Below are positions 27,071 to 35,437 of a stretch of 64,000 nt of DNA, piece after piece. Each line of letters starts with the position of its first letter. Position 1 is the first letter of the stretch. A program made the translations under genes and the position numbers. A model generated the notes under the pieces. It was given only the letters and a program-made list of their open reading frames with translations, did not search any database and was not told the origin of the DNA. Location of the stretch: the NCBI GenBank assembly GCA_963758555.1, contig CAVWVW010000003.1, forward strand, positions 496,001 to 560,000. The letters run 5' to 3'. Source of the DNA: CAIUMH01 sp963758555 (GTDB lineage Bacteria > Actinomycetota > Acidimicrobiia > Acidimicrobiales > RAAP-2).

Positions 27071-27274
27071 CTACTTAAGCCTTCCGGTCGCCCTCGCCCA
27101 CTTCTCGACGTCGGGCCACGCCCAGACGAGTCCGGCTTTTAACTTCGCTACGGGCTCTGGGAAGTCGTCGTGCCGACTTCGGAGGTCATGCACAAGAGAC
27201 GTGCGCTGCGAGCCCAATCGCTCTGCTATCTCAGCAGCTCCAACGAGTTGGTCCACTGGAATCCTCCTAGTCAC
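27071..27274 (-). CDS. AlpA/excisionase-like DNA-binding protein
   Basis: 67 residues with the small winged-HTH seen in AlpA, Xis and MerR-17 type proteins: LVGAAEIAERLGSQRTSLVHDL then FPEPVAKLKAGLVWAWPDVEKWA. Such proteins bend DNA for excision or control phage genes. Its start at 27274 is divergent from the DUF6907-like pair, with two palindromic operators in the 114-bp gap. It could be the excisionase or the repressor of that promoter. Confidence 0.7.
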   Translation of the reverse strand: MTRRIPVDQLVGAAEIAERLGSQRTSLVHDLRSRHDDFPEPVAKLKAGLVWAWPDVEKWARATGRLK

Positions 27275-27311
27275 GGCCCAAACCTAGTTAGGGCGGTCTT
27301 TGGTTTGGTAC

Positions 27312-27364
27312 TTGCGAGAAGTCTATCGCAGGCGTATCTTGATTAGTGCGAGAGATCTCTCGCA
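27312..27364 (+). promoter_or_regulatory. Promoter with two palindromic operators (TGCGA-N8-TCGCA)
   Basis: -35 TTGCGA (27312-27317) and -10 TATCTT (27335-27340) are 17 bp apart. Operator 1 at 27313-27330 has TGCGA/TCGCA arms and overlaps the -35. Operator 2, TGCGAGAGATCTCTCGCA at 27347-27364, is a perfect 18-bp palindrome just past the -10. Their centres are 34 bp apart. They precede AGGAGG (27379-27384) and ATG 27389, so a dimeric repressor should control the pair downstream. Confidence 0.65.
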
Positions 27365-27388
27365 ACGACACAAGCCCGAGGAGGCGTC

Positions 27389-27706
27389 ATGGCAATTGCA
27401 AGCGAGATCAAGACCGAGGAGAAGTGGTGGGAGTTCGATCCGTGCCCAGGCTGGTGCGAAGGACATCCCGATCACGAAGCTGACGCGGCGCCCGTGGATC
27501 GTCACCACATGGGTCGCTGGGTCGGTGCGCTCGGTGTCTACCGCGAGCGAGCCGAGTCGCTCGAGTCCTTCCTCTGGCAGGACGAGTCTCAGCCCCTGCC
27601 GGAGATCCACGTCTGCATCGGGTCCTACGACCTCGTCATGACACCGGCCGAGACAGGACTTCTCATCGAGCGTCTGAGCTCACTGGTCGCGCAGGTGTCA
27701 GCATGA
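27389..27706 (+). CDS. DUF6907-like small protein, first of a pair
   Basis: 105 residues. It has EEKWWEFDPCPGWCEGHPDHE, with a CPxWC-x2-H pattern, then a beta-rich middle and an LTP-AE-type helix near the C-terminus (MTPAETGLLIERLSSLVAQV). This composition matches small actinobacterial proteins of DUF6907 type, found on plasmids and phages; no function is established. ATG has a strong AGGAGG. The downstream paralogue overlaps its stop by four bases. Confidence 0.6.
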   Translation: MAIASEIKTEEKWWEFDPCPGWCEGHPDHEADAAPVDRHHMGRWVGALGVYRERAESLESFLWQDESQPLPEIHVCIGSYDLVMTPAETGLLIERLSSLVAQVSA

Positions 27707-28074
27707 CCACCGCGCCGGCTACCCAGCCACTCGAGGGATGGTGGAAGAAAGATCCCTGCCCGACGTGGTGTGACGACCATCACGAGAGGGGGCTTGTCCG
27801 CTTGCTGGATGACTGCCACCACTCAAGTCCATTCGTCAAGGTGCCGATGGCGCTCTTGTCCGACCAGGAGGACACAGCAGAGCTTCACGTGGCCTTGTGG
27901 CAGCGGGTCAACGATCTTGGGCCCCACGCCGTTCTCTATAGCGAGTGGCTCAAGGATGAGATCCGACTCACTCCCACTGAGTGCATGCTCCTCATCGAGC
28001 GCCTCCAAGAGCTCCTTGCGATGATGAAGCCCGGAGCTTCTGAGGGTGATGACCTGAGCGCAATCTCGACGTAG
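27703..28074 (+). CDS. DUF6907-like small protein, second of a pair
   Basis: 123 residues, a paralogue of the gene before it: WWKKDPCPTWCDDHHE at the front and LTPTECMLLIERLQELLAMM at the end. The ATG overlaps the previous stop (ATGA at 27703-27706), so the two are translationally coupled. The CPxWC-x2-H motif is conserved in both, suggesting a Zn site. An insertion of about 15 residues separates the halves relative to the partner. Confidence 0.6.
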   Translation: MTTAPATQPLEGWWKKDPCPTWCDDHHERGLVRLLDDCHHSSPFVKVPMALLSDQEDTAELHVALWQRVNDLGPHAVLYSEWLKDEIRLTPTECMLLIERLQELLAMMKPGASEGDDLSAIST

Positions 28075-28221
28075 GCTTCGAGCGCTGACAAGGCACGTAG
28101 GCGAGGTGGTCCCGGTTCGGCCGGGCCATCGTCGCGACCCCAAACCGGCGTTCAGTGACACCCTCCAGCGGAATGGTGAATCGTTATTACGGGGCAGGCC
28201 GTTCCGGCCTTGGTATCAACT

Positions 28222-28267
28222 AGTACATATTATTGATTATCCAGGTTCTTGTTTATAAAGTACATCT
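28222..28267 (+). promoter_or_regulatory. AT-rich promoter region of the marR-like cargo operon
   Basis: TTGATT (28233-28238) and TATAAA (28254-28259) form a promoter-like pair with short spacing, only nine bases before ATG 28268, suggesting a leaderless or very short leader transcript. AGTACAT is repeated at 28222-28228 and 28259-28265. The local AT-richness contrasts with the rest of the window and fits imported DNA. Confidence 0.4.
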
Positions 28268-28736
28268 ATGACTCAGGCGGGTAGTTGGTACGACAACTGG
28301 TCAACCCCGGCACTGCTTCGGCGGGCGCGGAACGTCTACCGTTCTGCGATCCGAAAAGCCCTTGTTGAGATGGGCTTCGACGATATGCCACGTGATGGTG
28401 CCTATGTGGTTGGCGGAGTGACCCGTTCCGGGGCCCCACTAGGTGAGCTCGATTAAGCAGATGGGTGTCTCCAAGCAGGCTGGCGGGCGGCTCGACACCC
28501 TGGTCGCCCGGGGCTACCTCGATCGTGCGGTGGATGTCGAAGACCGCCGGCGATTGACGATCACCTTGACCGAACGTGGGCGGAGTGCGGCAGCTGTGGT
28601 CAGGTCAACGGTCGATCAGGTGGATGCCCAACTCGTGCAGCGAGTTGGGGCTGGGCCCTTTGCGGACACGCTGGCAACGCTCGCATCGCTCATTGAAGGC
28701 GACGCCGACCTGCCCGACGTCCCAGCGTCGCGGTGA
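28268..28736 (+). pseudogene. MarR-family regulator, frameshifted
   Basis: The first 57 residues (SWYDNWSTPALLRRARNVYRSAIRKALVEMG...) and the later frame (IKQMGVSKQAGGRLDTLVARGYLDRAVDVEDRRRLTITLTERG) together form a MarR protein of ~155 residues. The join is at about 28455, where the first frame meets TAA two codons after GELD; removing one base in CTCGATT restores PLGELIKQMGVSKQ. A Val also seems missing before DTLVARG. It overlaps the glycosyltransferase reading frame by four bases, so the two are likely one operon. Confidence 0.65.
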
Positions 28737-30592
28737 CGGCCAGCGTCGCCAATCGCAGTTGGTTGCGTCACTTGGAGTTCTGGCGCTCTCCCGACGACCA
28801 ACCAGGTTGGGCCCGCCCAGTGCTCCTGGTGGTGGCTCTCGTGTCGGTGATTCTCCTAACGTGGAGGTCCAGCCTACCTGGAGCTCTACTATGCCGCCAC
28901 CGTTCGCAGCATGTCGATGAGCTGGCACAACTTCTTCTTCGCCGCCTTCGACCCGGCTGGCACGGTGACCCTGGACAAGCTGCCCGGTGCGTTTTGGGTC
29001 CAGGCCCTGTCTGTCCGGGTTTTCGGGGTGCACACCTGGGCGCATCGTCGCTGCCCCAGGTGGTCGAAGGCGTCTGTCGGTACTCGTCATGTACCGGGTC
29101 GTCCGGCGTCTGTCCGGCCCCGCTGCCGGGCTGGTGGCCGCAGGGGTCCTGGCGCTGTCGCCGGCCAACGTCGCACTCAACCGCGGCAACATCTCCGACA
29201 CCCTGATGATCCTGCTCCTGCTGTTGGCCGCCGACTGCGACGTGTCGGCGCGCCATCGACCGGGCGCTGGGCACGCTTGTCGTGCTGGCCGGCGTTCTGG
29301 GTCGGGCTGGCCTTCCAGGCGAAGATGATCGAGGCGTGGATCGTGCTGCCCGCCCTCGCGGCTCGTCTACCTGGTCGCCGCCACCGGTGGCGTGGCGGCG
29401 GCGGCTCGCTCGTGTCGGTTTGATGGGGGTCGTCGCCGGCGTGGTGTCGCTGAGCTGGATGACCGTGGTCACGCTGATCCCTGCTGCCTCCCGCCCCTAC
29501 GTCGACGGCAGCCAGCACAACTCGCTCTTCCAACAGGTGTTCGTCTACAACGGCTTCGGCCGGCTCGACCAGGTGTCTCCGAATCAACAGCTGAGCCAGC
29601 TCCATCGGGCTCCGTATTCCGCTCCCGCCGCCGCCGGCCTGGAACCGCCTGCTGTCGGATCGCTCGGCCGTGACATCGGCTGGCTGCTGCCGGCTGCTCT
29701 CATCCTGGCGGTCGCCGGCCTGGTCGTCACCTGGCGAAGACCGCCACGGGATCTGGTCAGGGCCAGCTTCGTACTCTGGGGCACCTGGCTAGTGGCCTTC
29801 GGGTTCACCTTCAGCGTCAGTACCAGCATCAACTCCTACTACTTGGCCGCACTGATGCCGCCCATCGCCGGCCTGATCGGGTCCGGTTCCGTCCTCTTGT
29901 GGTCCTATCGGCAAACTGTCTGGGCCAGAGTCTGTGCCCTAGTCGTCGTACTGGTCACAGTGGCCTACCAGGCCTGGCTGCTGCCGACATCGGGAACGGG
30001 CCTTCCTGGGTGGCTCGAACCGGTGCTGCTGGCGCTGGGGGCTCTGGTTGCGGTGGCACTACTGCTCGCACTGTGGCGCCCGACACTTCCCCGCCTTCTT
30101 CCCGCTGGCCTCGCCGGGTCGCTCCTTGTCCTGGTGCTGATTCCAAGCATTGCCTCGTTGTCGATCGCTTCCAACCATCTGGGACCCTTCGATACCCCCT
30201 TCCAACCAGTGGCGGTGACCTACGGGGTGCGGGCCTTCTTCGATGTGACCGGCCACACCGCCTCTCTCATCCCAGGTTTGGAGAAGTACCGGAATGGGGC
30301 GCCTTTCCTGATGGCCGACCAGACCTCGGCCTTGGCCGCGCCCTTCATCTACGTCAGCGGCCAGGAGGTCCTTCCCATCGGTGGCTACACAGGAACCATC
30401 CCGGAGCCGACGGTCTCGGCCATCGAGTCGATGGTGCATGCCGGGGACTTCCACCTGGTGCTTCAGTCACCAAAGACCACCGATCCCCGGCTGGTCTGGA
30501 TCGCCAGACACTGCCTGACCGCGCCGCAACCACCGGGGCAGGGTGCAGATAGCGGCCACTACGCCATCTTCTACTGCGTCCGCTCGTCGTGA
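28733..30592 (+). pseudogene. PMT/ArnT-like membrane glycosyltransferase (GT39-type), multiply frameshifted
   Basis: Pieces in all three forward frames between 28733 and 29420 join to a protein O-mannosyl-/ArnT-like transferase N-terminus: YLELYYAATVRSMSMSWHNF then FDPAGTVTLDKLPGAFWVQALSVRVFG, VMYRVVRRLSGPAAGLVAAG, SPANVALNRGNISDTLMILL and VGLAFQAKMIEAWIVLPALA. At least six single-base changes of frame are needed in ~550 bp. From 29416 to 30592 the reading is intact, with several TM helices and a C-terminal lumenal domain ending in a conserved-looking FHLVLQSPK segment. The family uses polyprenyl-phosphate sugars to glycosylate lipids or proteins. The N-terminal half is either decayed or badly assembled. 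Confidence 0.6.
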
Positions 30593-30788
30593 CCGGAGAG
30601 CGCCAATATCCTCGGGCAACACCCTGAAAGGGCGAGGTCGACAGTGCCCCCAAATGTTCGTAAGCATTCAGCTGCCCCTCTCGTGCCGATTCGGGCCTCG
30701 CCCGGAAGTGTCGTTCAAGATCGGTTATCGACCGGCACGCACACCCCGGTCGATAACCGCCTCGGTCCCGGCGATCAGGGGCACACAC

Positions 30789-31241
30789 TCACGAATGGCC
30801 TTCGTAGGTGCGCTCCTGGTTGGCATCGTTGTACATCTCCGACACAATGAGCCACGAGCCATCAGGCTGGCGCTGAAGAACACGTAGCGAATGGTTGTCA
30901 CGAACCTCAATCTCACCCCCGCCGACCAACTTCTGGCCCTCGACCTGTAGATGGGCGTTTACCAGGAGAACCTCGGGGGTGAGAACCCGGAAGGTTGTGT
31001 CAGGCGGCGCCTTCAGGGAGCCAGCGTTGAAGTTGTCGTCCCCAAATAGGCCCCTGAGATACTCAACGATCTCGTCCGCTCCCCGCTTGACGCTCCCGAA
31101 TGCATTGACCCAGTCGGCGTCGGCGCTGTACACGCCCACCAGCTTGTCGGCATTGCGCTCCTGGAATCCGCTCAGCAGGGCCATGAGGGTGACGCCGATT
31201 GCATCCTGGTCGGCCTGCGGGAGGGATGAGAGGTCGTCCAT
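30789..31241 (-). CDS. SgcJ/EcaC-type SnoaL-like (DUF4440) protein
   Basis: 150 residues from ATG 31241, a cone-shaped NTF2/SnoaL fold: DAIGVTLMALLSGFQERNADKLVGVYSADADWVNAFG, then RGADEIVEYLRGLF, and a C-terminal strand set LLVNAHLQVEGQKLVGG...LRVLQRQPDGSWLIVSEMYND. This pattern is the SgcJ/EcaC family, called oxidoreductases by annotation but of unproven reaction. It sits where phage structural genes would be expected, so it is probably cargo. A longer start adds 15 non-family residues. Confidence 0.75.
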   Translation of the reverse strand: MDDLSSLPQADQDAIGVTLMALLSGFQERNADKLVGVYSADADWVNAFGSVKRGADEIVEYLRGLFGDDNFNAGSLKAPPDTTFRVLTPEVLLVNAHLQVEGQKLVGGGEIEVRDNHSLRVLQRQPDGSWLIVSEMYNDANQERTYEGHS

Positions 31242-31449
31242 GATCGAGTCCTTCCGTGGGGAGCGATTGCGCAACTTCGGCCTCATTGTGGAGGAGGAAG
31301 GCGGCTAAGTGCAAATGATTTTGAGCGGCCGCCACACATTCGCTGCAGATCACGGACGTGTCATCAAAGTGCCGATAGAGGATACCGAGGGCTCGAGGTC
31401 ATGACGGTGCGCCGAGAGTGTTCAGGGCGTCGTCGCGGGGAACCTTCTC

Positions 31450-31782
31450 CTACGGAGTTTCGTCGGTCGCGACGCCAACAGACTCCAAGATCGAGCCGGC
31501 TTCGTGGAGAGTGTCGACCCACTTGATTCGCATGTCGAGCTCGTCAGCGAATAAGAGCTCTTCTTCGGTGGGCATCATTCCGGCATCGACGCGGGAGTTC
31601 ATGTCAGCGATGATCTCGCTGAGACGGTCTCGGCGCGGCTGCTTGGCAATGAGCAAAGGCGCGATCCGGTACTGCACGAAACCCATCAGCGCGTAGTCGT
31701 CAAACGTTGGCTTCTCGCCAGCCTCAAGTCGATCCGACAAGTCCTCGCACAGTGTCGAGAGGTTCTCCCCGAGGGCGCTCAT
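31450..31782 (-). CDS. Hypothetical protein after the prohead protease
   Basis: 110 residues, acidic and helical, no family recognised. It starts MSALGENLSTLCEDLSDRLEAG and ends VDTLHEAGSILESVG. Its start overlaps the prohead protease stop by four bases, so it is translationally coupled to it. In many phages the capsid gene follows the protease; this protein is far too short to be a capsid and shows no capsid signature. Confidence 0.5.
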   Translation of the reverse strand: MSALGENLSTLCEDLSDRLEAGEKPTFDDYALMGFVQYRIAPLLIAKQPRRDRLSEIIADMNSRVDAGMMPTEEELLFADELDMRIKWVDTLHEAGSILESVGVATDETP

Positions 31783-32387
31783 CGGTGGGCCTTGAGTCGA
31801 AGCGACGTCGCGACTGCTTGGTAGTAGGCCAGATTGGGTCGTTGCCTTCCCGCCGCTCGAGCCGTTACGGACGTTGTTGGTGAGGCACCCTGGTTGACGA
31901 CAGAAACGTCCCCGCGATTGAGGTTCACTTCTTCGATGAAGCGCTTCGAGCGGTCATCGCTCCACGACTGTCGAGTGACGGTGAAGCCGAAGCTGCACTG
32001 GTCCATGAGGCCGGTCGAGACGCGGCGCATCACCGCTTGCGCGTCGGGGTCGTCTCGATCGAGCTGGGCAATGAAGTGCAGCCCTTGAGAATCCTCAGAG
32101 AGCTGAAGACTTCCAACCTGGCCCATGGGCACGGTACTCCTGGCAAGCGGGAGGCCGGCGTGGTTCAAGAGCAGCTGCACATCAGCCCCACTTGAGAGCG
32201 TGGTCCGAAAGGCTCCGGGCTGTATGACTTCGGTGTAGGTGCCCATGTCGTACCCGACACCCGTCATCGAGGCATAGCCAGAAAGGACGAATTGCATCCC
32301 ACCGTTGTCTCTAGCTTCGAGCTTCGTGCTGAACGTGCGGACTTCGCGGCCTTTGAGCAGTGTCCGACGAGGGGTTGGGCTAGGCAT
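31779..32387 (-). CDS. HK97-family phage prohead protease
   Basis: 202 residues. It matches the U35/HK97 assembly protease: LSGYASMTGVGYDMGTYTEVIQPGAF near the front, the conserved His76 in LLNHAGLPLARS, and a Ser in the following VSTGLMDQCSFGFTVTRQ region. These enzymes cleave the capsid scaffold during head maturation. It starts at ATG 32387, inside the stop of the preceding coiled-coil gene. No capsid gene is next to it, so it may be a remnant or may work on a helper phage capsid. Confidence 0.8.
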   Translation of the reverse strand: MPSPTPRRTLLKGREVRTFSTKLEARDNGGMQFVLSGYASMTGVGYDMGTYTEVIQPGAFRTTLSSGADVQLLLNHAGLPLARSTVPMGQVGSLQLSEDSQGLHFIAQLDRDDPDAQAVMRRVSTGLMDQCSFGFTVTRQSWSDDRSKRFIEEVNLNRGDVSVVNQGASPTTSVTARAAGRQRPNLAYYQAVATSLRLKAHR

Positions 32388-32760
32388 CGGTCGACTCGAA
32401 ACGACTGAGAGCTGCTTCGAGCTCGGTGATCTCGCGAGCGATCTGATCGAGCTCGGGCTGCAGCTCCTTATTGGTGTGCAACACGCCGTGGCGGGAGCGC
32501 TCTGCACGAGCGATCGCCACCTTGTGATCGTGCTGATCGGAGGCGGGTCCCGGTGCGAGGTAGTCCTCGTCGACCAGGAGTGCTTGTCGCGTTGAGATCT
32601 CGTGTGCCAGCGCGTCGATGGTGGCTTGGTTCGCCGCGAGGCCGTTGAGAATTGCCTCGCGGGTCTCGCGCAGCGAGGTCAGCCGTGCTTGGAGCTCATC
32701 GGGGCTGCGCTGCTCGAGAGCGGGGTCGATATAGATGGCCTTCTCGGGTGCTTGGTGCAT
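32380..32760 (-). CDS. Coiled-coil hypothetical protein upstream of protease
   Basis: 126 residues, largely charged helices: PDELQARLTSLRETREAILNGLA...ALAHEISTRQ and ELQPELDQIAREITELEAALSRF. Two heptad-rich stretches suggest a coiled-coil dimer. Position directly before a prohead protease and overlap with its start would fit a scaffold- or head-associated role; that is inference. No family is recognised. Confidence 0.5.
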   Translation of the reverse strand: MHQAPEKAIYIDPALEQRSPDELQARLTSLRETREAILNGLAANQATIDALAHEISTRQALLVDEDYLAPGPASDQHDHKVAIARAERSRHGVLHTNKELQPELDQIAREITELEAALSRFESTDA

Positions 32761-32874
32761 GGGGGTTCCTTTGGGTTGAAGTTTCGAGGGGCGGCCGCGG
32801 CGGGGCGTTCGGGGCGTCAGAGGCGAAGGAGGGGAAGTTCCAACGTGCCTACGCGCCCCACCGGGCCAGATCGT

Positions 32875-33552
32875 TTACTTGCGAGTGGCGCGCTTCGTCG
32901 AGCGCGGCTTCAGGTCGTCGTCGAGGTTGTGCTTCTTCTTGAGCCGTTCGACTTCCTCGGAGTGCTCAGAGCCGTTGATGCCCCAGGCGTGTGTCTCGGG
33001 CTCGAGCAGAGCCTCGAGGTCGTCCTCCGCGGGTGGCAGTGCACCGAGAGCGTTGAGTCGCTCCGAGAAGATCTTGATCTCTTCGGTTGCGCCACGAACC
33101 TCAGCGGAGGCGATGCCGGCCTTGGCCACGGCAACCTCTGAGCTCCAGACCACGCGCTGCTCTGCGGTCATCAGAGATAGGCGCGAGTCAAGCTTGGCCT
33201 GGTGAATCCGAAGGACTCGGGACCGAGCCTGCTCATCGGGCGTGCCCAGGGCAGCTAGCCGCGCTTCGTTCTCTTGCGTCCGCTTCTCGAGCTCACGTTC
33301 ACCAAGGTTCCACAGTGCCCTTTGGCGCGCCGCGTAGAGGTCCTGGGCGCTGATCTCCGTCTTGAAGCCCCCGCCCTTCTTAGCTACTGCATCCACCTCG
33401 ACGGCAATCGCATCAGCAATCTGGGTTGTGCTCATGCCACGGAGGACAGCGTTCAGCTGATCGAGGTGGAACTGCTCGGGGTCGATCGGGCGCTTCTCTC
33501 CCGTCATCGCGTCGACCGCGTAGTGCTCCTGGGCGTTGTAGGTGCTTCTCAT
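32875..33552 (-). CDS. Hypothetical protein of the phage-like block
   Basis: 225 residues, mostly helical and charged. It has HYAVDAMTGEKRPIDPEQFHLDQLNAVLRG with ISTTQIADAIAVEVD-like helix afterwards, a long central helix region with many Arg and Glu, and a Lys/Arg-rich C-terminus (RLKKKHNLDDDLKPRSTKR). It starts four bases inside the stop of the preceding gene (33549-33552). No fold or function can be assigned. Confidence 0.5.
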   Translation of the reverse strand: MRSTYNAQEHYAVDAMTGEKRPIDPEQFHLDQLNAVLRGMSTTQIADAIAVEVDAVAKKGGGFKTEISAQDLYAARQRALWNLGERELEKRTQENEARLAALGTPDEQARSRVLRIHQAKLDSRLSLMTAEQRVVWSSEVAVAKAGIASAEVRGATEEIKIFSERLNALGALPPAEDDLEALLEPETHAWGINGSEHSEEVERLKKKHNLDDDLKPRSTKRATRK

Positions 33553-33995
33553 AGGGGTTCTTCCTCTCGTTGTCTGGTCAGTGCTGCAATTCGGATTCGG
33601 TCTTCGGGCGCCAAGATCCCCTCGACGTCGCCCAACAGGAGATCGCTGGCCTGGTCGTCGTAGAGCTCGAGGAAATCTCGGAGGAGCTCTATGCCGGGAT
33701 GCGGGACTCGCTCAGTTGAAACTGTGCCGTCCTCGTGGACGACCGCCTGGTCGCGGTAGAGACCTTGGGTTGCGATGTCGTCTCTCAGGCCGGCGATCGT
33801 GTCTGCTGACATGCAGAGGTGCTCGAGTGAGAAGAAGTCGATCGGCCAGAGCCATGTAGCGAGCCGGTAGGCGCGCCTCCAGAGGGCAGACCCCGCGGCA
33901 CCGAGAGTCTCGGGGGTTCCTCTGTGTCCAGCCTTGAGCTCACGGGGCTGCTTTGAGTCCAATTGATTCGAGAGGACTCTTCTCGCGAGGGTCAA
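33549..33995 (-). CDS. Hypothetical protein, phage-like block
   Basis: Up to 148 residues. The C-terminal half (from about ADTIAGLRDD) contains VPHPGIELLRDFLELYDDQASDLLL, which faintly recalls the C-terminal HPxxxxLR segment of P27 small terminases. The first 45 residues are basic and may be non-coding, so the true start could be later. It overlaps the end of the terminase-like gene by 56 bases. Frameshifts next to it make the boundary unsure. Confidence 0.4.
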   Translation of the reverse strand: MTLARRVLSNQLDSKQPRELKAGHRGTPETLGAAGSALWRRAYRLATWLWPIDFFSLEHLCMSADTIAGLRDDIATQGLYRDQAVVHEDGTVSTERVPHPGIELLRDFLELYDDQASDLLLGDVEGILAPEDRIRIAALTRQREEEPL

Positions 33996-34444
33996 CTCCC
34001 ACTTCGGACACGCGCTCGGCCATCATCGCCTTGAGTGCCGAGGGCTTGGGATCGGGCAACTCGACGCCTTGACGAGTTCGGGCCGCGGAGGTGATCCCAA
34101 GTGCGCTCTCGAGCTGCGCGATCTCGTGATTCAACTGTCGCAACTGCGCGACGAGTGGAGTTCGTAACCACCTGTCCCATCGAGCCACGGGAAGTTCGAC
34201 CCTCTGTTGCAAGTTCCTCGAGGATCTCCTCGCGCTCCGACAAGGTCGTCCAGGTAACGAATCACTGCTTCGCCGTCGAGGTCGGGGTCGATCCACGAGC
34301 AACGCTCGAAGAGACGCGCCCACAAGCTGAGCGGTCGGCGTCGAGGTGCTTGGGTGCCTTCGGAGCCTTGCGTGGTTCAGCCACAACGGCGCGGAGATGT
34401 GCAGCGCGTCGATTGGTCTTTGGGACTGGTCCGCGTGTGCCCAT
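33940..34444 (-). pseudogene. P27-type phage terminase small subunit, multiply frameshifted
   Basis: The gene starts at ATG 34444 with MGTRGPVPKTNRRAAHLRAV, the typical GxRGPxPK opening of P27 terminase small subunits. The sequence then continues in a second frame (RLWARLFERCSWIDPDLDGEAVIRYLDDLV), a third (EREEILEELATEGRTSRGSMGQVVTN) and a fourth (NPLVAQLRQLNHEIAQLESALGITSAAR). Joined, it is ~165 residues and matches the family's N-to-C order. Small terminases bind the packaging site of phage DNA. Three frame changes in 500 bp point to decay or poor local sequence. Confidence 0.6.
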
Positions 34445-34837
34445 GCATGGCCCTCCTTGCTCAAAATCGGTCTTGAAACTGCTCTGAAAAATGGCCTGAA
34501 AACCCTCCGAGAAAGCGATGGCCCACGTGCGGGGTCTTCCGTCGCAAACCGATTTTTGGGCGTAACCCGCTTCCCCTTTGCCGGGAGTGCCGCTGCTACG
34601 GCGGGACGCATCCCCAAGGCGGGGTTGATGTCTGATCGCTCCACGCCGCGCTGCCTTACCCCAGGGGTTGACGCGGCCTTCAGACAGCCGCGGCCCGAGA
34701 AGTCAGTGCCCTGCGCATCAACTGCGGATCAGGAGTACCGTCCGAACTAGCGCAGGTTCACCTGAGTTTGTGCGGCGAGGGTCCTTTGGGAATCGAGCGT
34801 TGCTCCCCGTCTCTGTTGCTCGGACGAAGGGAACGCC
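34445..34837. other. Gap without a supported gene
   Basis: About 390 bp between the terminase-like gene and the rightward ABM-like gene. No reading frame here looks coding. A short stretch (34722-34741) resembles the anticodon region of the tRNA-Lys att core but no tRNA folds. A packaging site next to the small terminase is possible but cannot be seen by eye. Confidence 0.3.
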
Positions 34838-35098
34838 ATGCCTTACGCAGTGGTCCTGCAAGTGAGCTTTGACGGCGAGAGTCGTGAGAACAGCTCGAAG
34901 ATGCTCAACGAACTCGTCATCCCGCATGCGAAAGCCCAATCGGGCTACGTGCGTAGCGACTGGCTCAACCAAGATGACGTCGATGGGATCGGCGTCGTGA
35001 GAGAGCTGAGGTGCAGTCCCAGGCCTGCTCGGTGGAGACCAGTCTGTCGACACTCGAGGCTCAACTGCATCACGGTCTGCGCTTCAAGACGTCTGTGA
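34838..35098 (+). CDS. ABM-like (dimeric alpha-beta barrel) protein, C-terminus diverged
   Basis: 86 residues; the first ~52 (MPYAVVLQVSFDGESRENSS, then a KMLNELVIPHAKAQSG region, then YVRSDWLNQDD) resemble small actinobacterial antibiotic-biosynthesis-monooxygenase-type proteins. After GIGVV the sequence becomes Arg/Cys-rich and unlike the family; another frame reads ERAEVQSQACSVETSLSTLEAQ, so one base may be missing near 35000. It is the only rightward gene in a leftward block, so it is probably inserted cargo. Confidence 0.45.
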   Translation: MPYAVVLQVSFDGESRENSSKMLNELVIPHAKAQSGYVRSDWLNQDDVDGIGVVRELRCSPRPARWRPVCRHSRLNCITVCASRRL

Positions 35099-35112
35099 CA
35101 GGCCGACACGGG

Positions 35113-35394
35113 TCACTCGTGGTGCGGCCGACACGTAGACCAACGGTCTGTACGACGTGTTCGTGACGTCTTCGGCGGAACGACAAGGTCGCTCGAGTGA
35201 CATCCAAGATAGGCCGATCTGACGATGCGGTCGATCTCCGCCACGGGGATGAGTCGTCGGCCACCGACCTTCGTTGAGTGGATCTCGCCATCCTGAATCC
35301 GGAGTCGCACCGCGCCTTCCGAGATGCCAAGTGCAGCTGCGACCTCGTGGGTGTTGAGCATGCGGCGCTCGATAGTGGTGTCGGAATTGCTCAT
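35113..35394 (-). CDS. Excisionase-family helix-turn-helix protein
   Basis: 93 residues from ATG 35394. The core RRMLNTHEVAAALGISEGAVRLRIQDGEIHSTKVGGRRLIPVAEIDRIV is the MerR-17/excisionase winged-HTH seen in phage and plasmid control proteins. The ~30-residue tail is basic and unconserved. It follows the Zn-motif gene after 43 bp on the same strand. It could act in excision or in control of the packaging genes downstream. Confidence 0.75.
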   Translation of the reverse strand: MSNSDTTIERRMLNTHEVAAALGISEGAVRLRIQDGEIHSTKVGGRRLIPVAEIDRIVRSAYLGCHSSDLVVPPKTSRTRRTDRWSTCRPHHE

Positions 35395-35437
35395 CGGGAC
35401 TCCTTCCCGCTTCGAAGCGAGGACGTCTAGCGATCGG

